Counted from the stretch's first letter, positions 35,249 to 45,567 are shown. The stretch: 64,000 bases of DNA from Perkinsus olseni (GCA_013115135.1 JABANP010000041.1:62001-126000); one strand, 5' to 3'. Program-made: numbers and translations. The notes: generated from the sequence alone by a model not told the origin.

Positions 35249-35689
35249 GTTGAGAGAATAGGAACCTACATGCAGGGGGGTTGCGAACGAAGCGAGTAGT
35301 CCATCAGGAATGCTGTGACTCACAGCCCGTGAGCAGTTCCAGCGGCCATTCGGCCTCCGTCCGACCTACACGAGGGTTATGCTGGTTCGATTTTAAGAGC
35401 GACGACGATCGGAGTGCCCCTGGTGACGCCGAAGGCATTCGGCGTCACGCCTATGGGCCGTTGGAAGCTGTCTCCTGTTCGGCTGAGGTCATGGCGTTAC
35501 GAGAATACATCGTGACGATAGGATGGCCGTGTAACAACAGCACTCGACTCCCAATGAGCCGTTCCACGTCTCTCTGGATCGTCCACTTGTGTTGTGGCGT
35601 TACGTTTCCAGGGATGGACACGTGACGTCCACAATTAGGGAGCATCTCGACAGCACAGTGACGTGAGAGCTCGCTCCCGCTTAGGTTCT

Positions 35690-35890
35690 GTGTTTCTGGT
35701 GGTTGGTATTTGGTTGGGCCCCTCAGTCTGCTATGCTGTGTCTGCTCGACCACAACTGAGTTGTGACAACTCCTCGTCAACTCAGGTGAAATACCCGAGT
35801 GTACTGAAGTCCCATGCCGTAGTGCACGATGATCATATCCTCACGTGCTCGAATACGTTGACACTTTGTTCACGAGCGCCTGTCCAGTGG
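35690..35890 (+). pseudogene. 3' relic of a third subtilase A copy plus flank
   Basis: It contains a decayed version of the subtilase A ending: GPSVCYA in frame, then TCTGCTCGACCACAACTGAG and CAACTCAGGTGAAATACC. The same downstream flank follows as at 32560-32640 (the CATGCCGTAGT...ATCATATCCTC...GTTGACAC words in order). Only the last module and flank remain. It lies just outside the inverted duplication, in the same orientation as 27662-32559, and suggests an older tandem copy. Confidence 0.6.
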
Positions 35891-37253
35891 ACGGGGTCTC
35901 TCGTCCGATCGGTTGGCCAAGTCGAGAAGATCGGTAGCCACTCTGACCTCCATATGCGCGTGTTTCGTAACGACTGCGTAACGACGCCAGCTGAACATGT
36001 TACGAACGTATCACTGTGAGACGAGTCGCCGCGGTGGGAGCATTTACTCGGTTGGCCGAAAACCAGTTATCGAGGTACCATCTCCTTGATCAGATTCAGA
36101 AGGGGATAGGTAGGGAACGGAAAGCATCAATCGAGGTTCGAAGTTGACTCTCACCTCGATTGGAATAGAGGATTGTCTAGAGCCTCTAGGCAACCCTCTC
36201 TAGAGTGACGGTGAACAGCCACCGAGAAGTTACCCGGCTCGGGTGATATTTTCATGGGAGGGAATACACATCTCTCGGGTATTTTGATGTTTATATCGCT
36301 GATCCTATCTTGCTCCGATAAGAAGCTACGCTGGGACTGAGCTGAGTGGCGGATGATTAGGATACAGCAGACGAAAGATCAGATTCCAGACGGCAGGACC
36401 CGGGTGCTGTGCTCTCAATCAGCTAGTCTCTTCACAGTATCCTGTTCAAACTCTCGATTGATGCTCGACGAGCACACTTCATCGGCCCTCAGTCTTAGGA
36501 TTGGCCGGAGTTTTTTGACCCTCGACGATATCAGCCAACGATACCGCTTGATATTTCACTGGTAAGTTACCAGTGATGTCTTGAGTTACCAGTGGTAACT
36601 GAAGACATCAATTCTGAGCGGCTGCTTAAGGGTCTCAAAGACTGCGGGCTCATCACAGTAGGCGGCAACTAGAGCGCTGAGCTACTTGAAATCCTGGGTA
36701 AAAAATGTTCAGAGGAAGGACCCTGTTGGGGGTAAACCGCCTTGGACTCAACTCAGTGCCATTAAGGTCTCAAGAAAAGAGCTAACTTTGATAAGTATAA
36801 GTCGGGTCTAGGAAAACCTAATGATCGGACTATTCAACTTATCTACCTAAGTGAATATAGCGGTTGCACGCACACTGAGGTTCCTCGCTGGAGCGAGGGG
36901 GCGCACAGGGCTTGTTGTCTATACGTAGACAACACAGAAAAATCAGGGACTCTCTTTTTCATAGACTCTTTCGATAAAGTTGACTAGTGAAAAATGGCCA
37001 CTGCCCGGCCCAGGCAAAACACGCGTGCACGCCAGTTGCACGCCAACACATTGAGTGTAAAAGGAGACAGAGTTATATCATCTCACCATCGTCGTAAAAC
37101 CGATGCCCACGCTAAATCATCCATAACACAGTGCTCATCATTGGTTAGCTCTGACAGCCCTCAAATTTCGATTAAGATGGCCTTTCAGTTGTGTTATTTG
37201 TGGTTCGGCAAGAGAGGCCTCGGCGAACAGAACTCCCGAAAAACGTAGATGTT
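35891..37253. other. Intergenic with palindromes
   Basis: No gene recognised. It holds the paired palindromes at 36556-36609. Confidence 0.5.
36556..36609. other. Two adjacent palindromes, each with a 1-nt centre
   Basis: 36556-36565 pairs exactly with 36567-36576 around base 36566. 36575-36591 pairs with 36593-36609 around base 36592 with one mismatch. Both share the TTACCAGT/ACTGGTAA core. Confidence 0.8.
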
Positions 37254-38744
37254 TTAGAAAGGGTGTCTGAAGAGACGATCGTAGATGTAGTCTCCGTAGG
37301 CATACATAATATCGGGAGTAGCAAACTTCACCTTCTTGAACTCTTCCTCAAAGTCGAATGAGTCTCTCCAGACAGGACAGGCCTGCTTGAAGCTGCTGAT
37401 GAGCCCCGCCACTGTGTCGCGATGGCCGGGGTAGGGTGCCAGCTCGTAGTGGTTTCCCCTTTTGACGAGACGGAACAGCTTGTAGCCAGTGGTTCCTGCA
37501 GGAGTCGGAGGTTCGGCAGGGAAGTGACCGTCCGCAGGACGTCCTGGCAAGGCCTTGCAGCCAAGCCTCACATAAACGCTTCCGCTGGCACGTACATCGA
37601 AACGCATGTCCATCTGCGATTCCGAGCCAGATATATATCTTCCCTCAGTCAATGGCAACCACCGACGTTTGAGAACCACGTAGTCGCTCTCGAGTTCAGT
37701 CTCTAAATTGCCATTGCTGTCAACATAAAAGTTGCGGAAGTTTTCGCTCTCGATGTGGAGTTGGGGGCACACCTGTTGACTGTAGTGGAGCAATTTGCGA
37801 TGCTCGTAGGATCCGGTCGGGAACTCGTTAAGGACGTCGTCGTTGAGCACTCCTTCAGAGTCCTCCTTCTGCATTCTGAACCAGTCACCTTCGTAGCGAC
37901 GTCCGCATTCTATTGTGAACCGAGCCATACCGTCCTTAGTGGTGTTGACGATCATTGGAGATGCACCCCCGTTGTGTAAAACGCTAGCGTAATACACATT
38001 ACGCATTACACAACGCGTAGTGGCTCTATTTTACGCCCATTACGCGTAAAACGCGTGGAGTGTATTACACGACTGTAGCCAGTACACGTATTTTTTACGC
38101 GCTTCGCGTAAACCGGTATTGCCTTAACTTTCAATAACTCAAAGTGCTGCTGAGATAGAAAAAATTATGCTGCTACTCCGATTCCCGTCTCCTGCTGATA
38201 CGAAAAATTCAAGTTGATGAGAATTCGACAAGCACAGACCGTGTGAAGTGATTGCCAGACTCGGGTGTGCTCTGTGAAGCGTGTCTTGTCTGAGTTCTGT
38301 GGTTTAGGAATGCTTTGAATTTTCGTGGTGCCGAGTGAGTTCATGATCGACTGCCGTCTAAGTTTGCGTGATAACATGTATTTACGCGTAATTTCACGTG
38401 GTTTTACGCATATAATACGCGGTATTCTTGCGCGAAGTGTAAAACGCGTTTCACACATGACATTACGCGTACTGCGCGTTAATACGCGTAATAGCTCCGC
38501 GTGATCACGCGTAATGGCGTATTTCGCATGCGTTATTACGCAAAGTGTATTTTCTACACTTCACTTCGCGTAATTCGCGTAATTACACTGGCGTAAAACT
38601 GTTTTACGCGTAATGCAGGTGCATCTCCATTGTGACCGGACTCGCGTCCTTAGACTGGTAGACGAAGTTCCCATATTCAATGGAACTGTAGGCACTAACC
38701 ATGCAGGCAATAGAGGAGAGAGAGGCAATGAGGCGAATAGACAT
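37254..38744 (-). pseudogene. Secreted 'YGxFVYxS' family gene interrupted by a 672-bp element
   Basis: The 5' part (start 38744, signal peptide MSIRLIASLSSIACMVSA, then YGNFVYQSKDASPVT) is separated from the 3' part (IVNTTKDGMARFTIECG ... QVCPQ ... LKRRWL ... GRYISGSESQ ... VRLGCKALPG ... ACPVWRDSFDF ... FATPDIMYAYG ... DRLFRHPF) by an element at 37957-38628. Removing the element plus one ATT copy gives an uninterrupted frame with the expected VTMIV junction. Nothing else in the gene is broken. So either the insertion is very recent and the gene is dead, or the element is removed from RNA and the gene is alive. It is most similar to 3968-4775. Confidence 0.75.
37957..38628. mobile_element. 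672-bp inverted-end element inserted in a coding exon
   Basis: The ends are exact 11-bp inverted repeats, GGAGATGCACC (37957-37967) and GGTGCATCTCC (38618-38628), flanked by a 3-bp direct repeat ATT (37954-37956 and 38629-38631). The interior is full of short TTACGCG/CGCGTAA words in both orientations, so it can fold into many hairpins. No transposase is encoded. It could be a MITE. Because it sits in an otherwise open gene with exact frame-preserving ends, it could also be an introner-type element that is spliced out. There is no GT-AG pair exactly at its ends. Confidence 0.8.
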
Positions 38745-38818
38745 GATTGGTGAGGGAGAAGAATCTATGCAACGGGCAGCACGCAAACCCTTGTGATTTT
38801 GTGATGCTTGTCCACGAA

Positions 38819-38855
38819 TCTAGCCTAGCCTGAGCTAGGCTAGGCTAGGCTAGCG
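38819..38855. repeat. Short CTAGC/TAGGC palindromic tandem repeat
   Basis: Alternating CTAGCC and TAGGC words form a small inverted and tandem repeat. Confidence 0.6.
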
Positions 38856-38877
38856 GTAAGCTAGGAGTTCCCGGACC

Positions 38878-39387
38878 TTGTTATTGTTTTCGACTTTATT
38901 AGTTCTTCGCATACTCATGCCAGTTGCGTTGGAGCCTGTTGGAGAGAAATCAGTTGAAGGGGCTACGGATGTTTTACGTCGTGCGTCATCCGAGAAAGCC
39001 CTGGAGACTGATACTCCCGTTTCTGCTAGCTTTTCGTCTGCCTTGTTGAAGAGCGCTCTGAAGCGAGCTGCTCGAAAGACATACCCTGTTTCTTGGGCTG
39101 AGACCTTGAGTATTGCCCTTAAACAGTCTCGTCTACAGCTGGCTGAGACACTGTTGGGTTACCGCGGCCATCCTCCTTGCTGGACCTGCTTGAGCTTTGT
39201 GAATTGTGAGGGTCGCCCGTTGGGCAGTGGCGTTCTCGCAGTGTGTAAAGCCTGGGGGATCAAAGCTCATACTGATGGCCCTAGAGAATTAGGCTCCCAC
39301 ATCGACAGGATCGACAAGCCGAAATCGTGGTCATGGAGTGTGTATGAGCGGAAGGTTGAGGATCTCAACCTGTGTGAACCGTTGTGA
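38878..39387 (+). CDS. Hypothetical protein, 169 aa
   Basis: An open frame of 170 codons ending at 39387. The start could be 38878 or the later ATG at 38914 (MPVALEPVGEK). The protein has an Ala/Ser/Leu-rich, helix-prone first half (SALLKSALKRAARKTYP, LSIALKQSRLQLAETLLGYRG). A second half follows with CWTCLSFVNC and a Trp/Lys-rich end (KPKSWSWSVYERKVEDL). CxxC...C could bind metal, as in retroelement or regulatory proteins, but I recognise no family. Codon use looks coding-like and no overlapping gene explains it. It could be one exon of a larger gene or a mobile-element fragment. Confidence 0.4.
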   Translation: MLLFSTLLVLRILMPVALEPVGEKSVEGATDVLRRASSEKALETDTPVSASFSSALLKSALKRAARKTYPVSWAETLSIALKQSRLQLAETLLGYRGHPPCWTCLSFVNCEGRPLGSGVLAVCKAWGIKAHTDGPRELGSHIDRIDKPKSWSWSVYERKVEDLNLCEPL

Positions 39388-39772
39388 AGACGATGCCCTG
39401 AAAATATCTTGAATAACAGCTGTTGTTGACAGGCGATGCCGCGCCGGAGAAGCGGCGGCAGTACGACTAGAGGGGACTCAACACATAATGGCAGTTGCCT
39501 TCAGAGTACGACGATCAGTTGAGTGGCCACCCGACACGGTGGAGTGGTTGGACGACGAACACAAAATATATAGTGCGATTGCCAAGCTCGCCAACGCACT
39601 ATAGATGATATCTCGTGAAACGCTCGAGCAAGTCTCCGCCTGTAGTGAGGTGGATGATTTAAGCAGCCACCAACATTCGGTATTGCCGGTAAACCCAATG
39701 GCTGGATAGGTTGGTGCTGACATCTTTATTGACACCCTGTTTTCTGGCAGATCCTTTCCTCATCTTCTTCGG
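39388..39772. other. Intergenic upstream of mucin copy 3
   Basis: Nothing recognisable. It should contain the mucin promoter. It does not resemble the upstream regions of the other two copies. Confidence 0.5.
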
Positions 39773-40714
39773 ATGTCATTCTTCGTCCTCTTCGTTGCTG
39801 TCAGTGCCCTCCAGGGCACTACATACGTGATGGGTTCTACCACTGAGTGCGACGCTGACTGTGCTGCCACTTATCCCGGGTCATATTGTAAATACTGGAA
39901 GACGCCCAGCACTTGCTTTGGCTCGGATACCCCGTGCTCCTGCGATACGAGTGCGACGACTGAAGCTCCTCGTAACTGCGACGCTGGTTGTGCCTCGGAT
40001 ACCCCCGGCTCGTACTGTAAGTACTGGGACACCCCTAGCGTCTGCCATCTATCCAATGTACCTTGCACTTGCGAGGACACTTCCACTGGTTCGGCTACTA
40101 CAGCAACCGATGTCGAGGAAGTTACTGAGGTCACAACGGCGGCTCCCGAAGGAACTACTGAGGCTACTCCTGCTGGGGACATCACAGAGATGACCAGTCC
40201 AGCCGTCGTCACCGATGAGGTTGATGTCACCACCGCGGCTCCTGTGACTGACGAGGTGCCCGTTACCACCGCGGCTGGGGAGTCTCCCGGTAGAGACAAG
40301 GATGATGCCGAATCTACGACTACCACCTCCGAGATCGCCACTGCAACGGCAGTCGATGTTGCTACGACTACGACTGATGCTCCTGTCGCGACCACTACCG
40401 TGGCGGCCCCTCAGCCTACCAGTACTGCGGCTCCCTCCGAGGAGACTGCACCATCGGTTGTTACTGACGAGGCCTCCGTCACCACTCCCGTCGACGAGGC
40501 CGCTGGACGCGATCAGAAGGACGAGTCTGATGGGACTACTGAAGCCTCCACCACAGCAGGTGCGGTCGAGGGCGTGACCACCGATGCCCCGACTACGACT
40601 GTTGCTGCAATCACTACTGCCGGTGTTGCTACCTCCGTTGAGGTCACCACCGGAGCCTCACCGACTACCGTCGAGGTGACTGATGCCCCGACTACTGTCG
40701 GCCCGAGTACGTAG
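39773..40714 (+). CDS. Mucin-like GSYCKYW protein (copy 3), intact
   Basis: A single exon of 313 codons. Signal peptide MSFFVLFVAVSALQG, then GSTTEC and two six-cysteine modules (PGSYCKYWKTPSTC, PGSYCKYWDTPSVC). A Thr/Ala/Val-rich stalk with acidic patches ends in TTVGPST. It is almost identical to copies 1 and 2, and its 3' flank (GATGACTTTTTGGAATGAAG and onward) is closer to copy 1. It lies outside the inverted duplication, so the cassette has also moved separately. Probably secreted and O-glycosylated; no anchor. Confidence 0.8.
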   Translation: MSFFVLFVAVSALQGTTYVMGSTTECDADCAATYPGSYCKYWKTPSTCFGSDTPCSCDTSATTEAPRNCDAGCASDTPGSYCKYWDTPSVCHLSNVPCTCEDTSTGSATTATDVEEVTEVTTAAPEGTTEATPAGDITEMTSPAVVTDEVDVTTAAPVTDEVPVTTAAGESPGRDKDDAESTTTTSEIATATAVDVATTTTDAPVATTTVAAPQPTSTAAPSEETAPSVVTDEASVTTPVDEAAGRDQKDESDGTTEASTTAGAVEGVTTDAPTTTVAAITTAGVATSVEVTTGASPTTVEVTDAPTTVGPST

Positions 40715-41035
40715 ATGACTTTTTGGAATGAAGCTTTTGAAGTGTTGATATACCGCATTTTGTTATGATCTGTGACAGTGCATGATGATTTGATGCCGGG
40801 TAAAGAAACAGCTATGTCGAGTTTTATGGTAGAACTTCTCATCCGTCTTTTACCGTGGAAGACTCAACCTCGAAGTCATATGAGTATCATATGGATTTCG
40901 TGATGTGAGACTGACGGCGTGATGAGTGGTGGTGTAACAATCATGCTAGGCTTATGCTAGACCGACAGTCTTAGAGCTAAGCAAGCATGAGACTCAACAA
41001 CAGCCTCTGCCAGTAGTATACCGTGGAAGGGAAGC
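40715..41035. other. Intergenic between mucin 3 and a convergent pseudogene
   Basis: The first ~60 bp are the shared mucin 3' flank. The rest is featureless. Confidence 0.5.
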
Positions 41036-41103
41036 TCACTGGGGCCACGGGCGTCTGTAAAGACGATCGTATTCGAACATTCCGAAAGCATACATCATAT
41101 CAG

Positions 41104-41604
41104 ATTCAGATTCAGATTGAAACGTTCCTTAATAACGAGCAATACATGAATTAGTCATCACGTCTTCCTGCTCTAAGGCTTCGACCGACTTCTTCTGCAT
41201 CTTCCTCCATCCCCGCGGTCACCGTCCCAGTCGCCAGTCCTCCGACGCTTGCTCCCTGCGAGCATCGAGATACTGCATGAGGGCCGAACAAAGTTGATTG
41301 AAGGACTTGCGTCGCTTCAAATCAACAATTAGTTTATATAAATGGTTGGGGACACCACCTTTGACCCTACTCCTAGCCTGCTGCAGGAGCGGACAGGAGA
41401 AGAGGTAGTGCCGCGTGTTCCCCACCGGCGCCCCACAGTCACACTCCCTACCTCTGGCGAGTTGACCACCCCGCATCTATAGAGATGGGCTGGGGTTGGG
41501 GCCCTTCCGAATACAACGGCACTGCTAGCTGCCGTGACTTCCCCGCGGATCCACAAACGAGCGTGTGAAGCGCAGTAAAAGAAGTCATTGACAGAAGTGC
41601 CCAG
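41104..41604 (-). mobile_element. 5'-truncated LINE (non-LTR retrotransposon) 3' fragment
   Basis: The insert is flanked by a perfect 16-bp direct repeat GCATACATCATATCAG (41088-41103 and 41605-41620), the size expected of target-primed reverse transcription. On the minus strand it encodes the end of a LINE polymerase protein, in two frames: RLWIRGEVTAASSAVVFGRAP, then CDCGAPVGNTRHYLFSCPLL, the cysteine-rich C-terminal motif typical of LINE reverse transcriptases. It finishes in (CTGAAT)n-type repeats next to the target site, a usual LINE tail. A one-base shift between the two coding parts shows decay. Confidence 0.85.
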
Positions 41605-41982
41605 GCATACATCATATCAGGAGTAGCAAATCTGACCGACATGAAATCGTCCTCTTCGAAGGAGTCCTCCCAGAGAGGACAAGCCACAGCGGAACTGTTG
41701 AAGAGTTTCCTCACCGTGTCACCGTATGATGTAGGAATCAGCCGGTAGGGCTTACCAGGTCTCCACCTCCAGAGCCTAAAGAACTTCCATCCAGTGTATC
41801 CTTCCTGGTAGCCGTCTACTGCGCTGCAACCTAGATTCACATTAACAGATCCATTTTGAAAAACATCGTAATGTAACCGGAAGTGTGATACCGAAGAATT
41901 GCTCGAGTATCTTCCCAGATTGCAGGGCAGCCACTGTCGCTTGAGGACAACATTTTCATCCCCAACCATAGTTTCTGCGTTG

Positions 41983-41999
41983 CCGTTCTCCGAGAACGG
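41983..41999. other. 14-bp insertion creating a 1-nt-centred palindrome
   Basis: CCGTTCTC (41983-41990) and its exact complement (41992-41999) surround one base. GTTCTC is repeated at 41985-41990 and 41999-42004. Relative to paralogues, 14 bp are added between the AAC and GGC codons. It may be a transposon footprint or a short inverted duplication. Confidence 0.7.
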
Positions 42000-42424
42000 T
42001 TCTCGTTGATGTAGAAGCTGTCAAGATCTTCATCCAAGACGTTGAGGTGTGGGCATGCACCGCGCACACTCTTGAACCAACGTTTATGGTGGGGGCCTCC
42101 AGGTTTGTATGGTTGAAGGTGTTCGTGTTGAGGGTCGTCATCAACCTCACGGAGTTTGAACCAGTCATCTCGGAACGGACTTCCTCCGCAGTCTATCTCG
42201 AACATTCCTCTACCGTCCTTGGTGATGTTGAGAATCATCATGACCCGAGGCCCACTCTAGGACCGGTAGACGAAGTCCCCGTAATCAACCTGGAACGATC
42301 GATAGTGCACATCGGGTTTTTTCTTGGTGGGAGGAGGTGGAGGTCGGGGTGGAGCTTCGTTCTTTCCGATGCCGTGGGCCAAGAACGCGAGAGAGAAGAA
42401 AACGACGACTAATCGGAGAGGCAT

Positions 42425-43361
42425 GGGGAAAGAGGGGGAGCCAACTAGCAATGGGCGTAACGGACGAGGCGGCTACTCCAACTCAAGGACTGCTCTGAGC
42501 AGTTCGAGGGGCCCGCCGTTAACGAAGTGAATCCACGCCACGGACTGGCCCGTATCGTAGGAGAGATCCATCGCAGAAATTGTAGCTCGAAGCGAATGGT
42601 GACGCCGTTAGAGCCGCCTGGCCGCAGTGAAATCGATCGTGACGCCAATAGCCTGTCGGTCGACTACTGTTCGCTGAAGAGAGTGTCGTGGGAACTGGAG
42701 TACTGCTTAGCTTTGAGATAGCCTTGCTTGACTACCAATGAGTCACTCCGGCTTTTCCGCTTATAGTCCACGCGTACCATGGCTCTGCAACCGCGGAAAT
42801 GGGCAAATGACGCCCAAGACAAGGGAGACCTTCGACGGTGACTGTCACCGGGTGACACGAGAACTAGCTGCCGTTTAGGTCCCTGATGCAAGCGACTTCG
42901 GATGGGGATTCACCCAAATCCTTCCTCGGGCTATCACCTTGTAATAAGATATTCCTTAGAACTCATCTCATGAACGCAACCGTTTGTTCTCCCGCACGCT
43001 GAGTGGCGGAGAACTCTACGGAAATTGGGGATGTGATACCACCGACATGCAGGTAGATCGTTGAGTTGATTTTCTCTCGAAAAGTGCGACTTCAGAGTCG
43101 ATTCTAACTTTCAATTTCAGTTCATTGAACACTCCCAGAGAATCGAGGCCGAGGATTGACAGCGCTGAGAACTCAAAACACTCATTAGGAGTGGCTGCAA
43201 AAATGTTTGAAGACCGCCGGCTTATAGGGGTTCAAAGCGGCGTCGAGTTCCTCGAGCCCGGTAAAAAGACAGTTTTGTAGCCTTTAATGCGGGGTTGAGC
43301 GGAACTACTACTTAGCGGCATCCATCGCCGGCAGTATTCCCTCGCTGGAGACAGTGAGCAG
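42425..43361. other. Intergenic
   Basis: No supported gene or element. Confidence 0.5.
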
Positions 43362-44643
43362 TTAGACAGGGTGCTTGAAGAGACGCTCGTGGAGGTAGCC
43401 ACCCATGGCGTACAGCGTATCAGGATTGGCGAACCTCACGATTCTGAAGTCCTTGTCGAAGTTGAAGAATTCGAACCAGAGAGGACAGGCTTCTTGGAAA
43501 CTGTCAATGAGATCCTCCACCGTGTCATGGCCATCGATAGGTGTTAGCTCGTAGTGGTCACCCTTGCTGACAAGGCGGAAAATCTTGTAACCGGTGTCGC
43601 CAGCGGGCTGATCTTCGAAACCATCGCAACCGAGTCTCACGTACACGAAGCCGTCCGGGTGGATGTCGTACTGTAACCTCAATTCTGATAGCGCCTTGTC
43701 CGACAAGTATCTTCCAGCACTCAGTTCCAACCACTGCCGCTTGAGGACAACCTTGGCACCCCCAAGCTCGGTTTCAAGATCACCTTCGTTGTTAACTTCG
43801 AAGAACAGAAGGTCCGTGTCCTCGACTGTGAGTTGGGGGCATGCAGCGTGAATCTTGGGGATCCAGGTTTCGCGGAGAGAGTCCGGCGAGCCCGGAGGTG
43901 GGAAAACACTGTGACACAAATATTGGGAACCGTGACAGGCTAATCAGGAACGAGGATCCCTTACGAGGTTCTATACTTCGCATTCGTTCATCCTTGAAAC
44001 GTGACAGTCGTGATAGATATCGCTGGATTCGCTTGATGCATGTTCCGACTGCGGTAATCCTTCGACAGGGTAATCCTCGATCATAATAACCAATGGAACA
44101 TTCCCTATGTCCATGACGCGCACTATATACGGCTAACTTCACGCCGGCCCGGCGTCGCCGGGTATAGGGCGGGATTAGAGCTGAGCTCAGACGACCCAAC
44201 GGCCGGGATCCGGCCGATTGCGCTGCTTGGGTACTCATCTCTATGGGTGCTTGGGTGCTACCCGCATGATTTGCGCAGCATATTGATAGTATGATACTAT
44301 TAATATCAATTCGATATTCTAGTAACAGGGTGCCCTGCTCTTCGGTAGCCATTGCCTACTAAGCAGTGTTACGTTTCCAAAAGAGGGCCTCTTGAAGAGG
44401 CCGCCCACATCATTTACCACTGACAGAGTCTGCGCGAGAAATCCGCCCTCTGCGAGGGCCTCTCGTCGATGGGCTCTCGCCGGGGGCACGCCAAAGAGCA
44501 GTGCGCTCGGGCCGTAAGGTCGGAACCCGAATAAGCAGTCTGACAGTCTGATTGTCACAGTGTGACACTTAGTGGGATAGCAACGCTTGACAGGTGATGG
44601 GTAGCGTACAAAGTATCGTGGCCTTTGAAGCATATACCGAAAC

Positions 44644-44676
44644 TCAGCGTTACTCATCAATGATGAGTAACGCTGA
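44644..44676. other. Perfect palindrome, 16-bp arms, 1-nt centre
   Basis: 44644-44659 is the exact complement of 44661-44676; the centre is base 44660. It lies inside the 2,572-bp element. Confidence 0.9.
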
Positions 44677-45076
44677 TGGGATGTAATGATGAGTCATCAT
44701 AACATTCGGGTTAAGTCTCGTATCATTCATACGTACCCCGGTTGTCTCTCATGCTGAGTTGGAATGCTGAAAGAAGACGGCGCACCCTTCAACTTGGATC
44801 CGTCCCCCGTATTACAAAGTCCGGAACGTCCGAGCGAAGGCTAGCCCATAATTGTTGCGGTTGTCACCGATGACGAGCGGCTGAAGCTCCCACTCTGTCA
44901 AATTCCACCGCGAGAGCATTTCGGCAGCGCGGGGCAGTGCTCCGAGGGCAGAAGTCCAGGACCTCAGGCTTTAAGCCTCGGCATTACATGTAAAGTGACA
45001 TTTCGTGCTACCGCGCAAGAGTTGTTCCGAACAACTTGTATGCAATGCAATGTATGCAATGTATGCAACCCCCCAT

Positions 45077-45128
45077 TGCATACAATTTTTGCCACCTTCG
45101 TTTCCCGGTGCGGCAAAAATTGTATGCA
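45077..45128. other. Hairpin, 17-bp perfect arms, 18-nt loop
   Basis: TGCATACAATTTTTGCC pairs with its exact complement at 45112-45128. The preceding ~40 bp repeat ATGCAATGTATGCAAT words. Confidence 0.9.
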
Positions 45129-45567
45129 TGAACATGTATGCGCATACGTCACATATGATACGTGCTTTTGGGTTCTGAATTCTAGGAATCTAGATGCACT
45201 GAGACATACGTACACTTCACAGTGTGAAGTTCACACAGTCGTATAAGCCCATGGTGTATATGAACATACAAACATTTGAACGTATAGAAAACCCACTTCG
45301 CACCAGGGTGTCAGCATTCGACTACGGCCGCCCCACGGGTAACGACAACTCTGGTGCGCGAGCACGAACTGTCCCTTCAATTGTACTTTCCAGGCTTCGT
45401 CCTCGGCAGAGCGTGTTGGGTCGAGGATGTGTACCGTAGAAGCACATAATTTACGAGCTTGTTTGGACCAAGGTGCATTTGTATTACCAATTTGGAAAGT
45501 TACGGAAGTTATGGGCTCGACCAGAACATGTTTACTACCACATTCACCTACGGTTCGTAGTTCACAG

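Larger units (their letters stand above)
23419..35680. repeat. Right arm of the large inverted duplication
   Basis: Inverted counterpart of 598-12723. Compared with the left arm it has gained, or the left has lost, the mucin at 24991-27361. It lacks about 1.7 kb around the second secreted-family gene, of which only the relic 33219-33388 remains. Its protease copy carries a one-base insertion and its mucin copy another. The unique spacer between the arms is about 12.7-23.4 kb. Confidence 0.85.
41036..42424 (-). pseudogene. Secreted 'YGxFVYxS' family gene with nonsense codon, 14-bp insertion and LINE insertion
   Basis: Start at 42424 with signal peptide MPLRLVVVFFSLAFLAHG and a Pro/Lys-rich linker, then YGDFVYRS. 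A TAG (42257-42259) replaces the expected Lys codon. The frame resumes in phase through ILNITKDG, IDCG, ACPHL. A 14-bp insertion near 41985-41998 shifts it. It resumes as VVLKRQWL, GRYSSNSS, NLGCSAVDG, ACPLWEDSF, FATPDMMYA. The last 18 residues (FGMFEYDRLYRRPWPQ, stop 41036-41038) are split off by a 501-bp LINE fragment with a 16-bp target duplication. Three independent lesions show long-term decay. Closest to the 1098-1952 subfamily, as judged by its linker. Confidence 0.85.

Noticed and set aside
43905..44660. Open frames in the 2,572-bp element as a transposase
   Set aside because: No recognisable catalytic or DNA-binding motif, and the frames overlap the terminal repeats.
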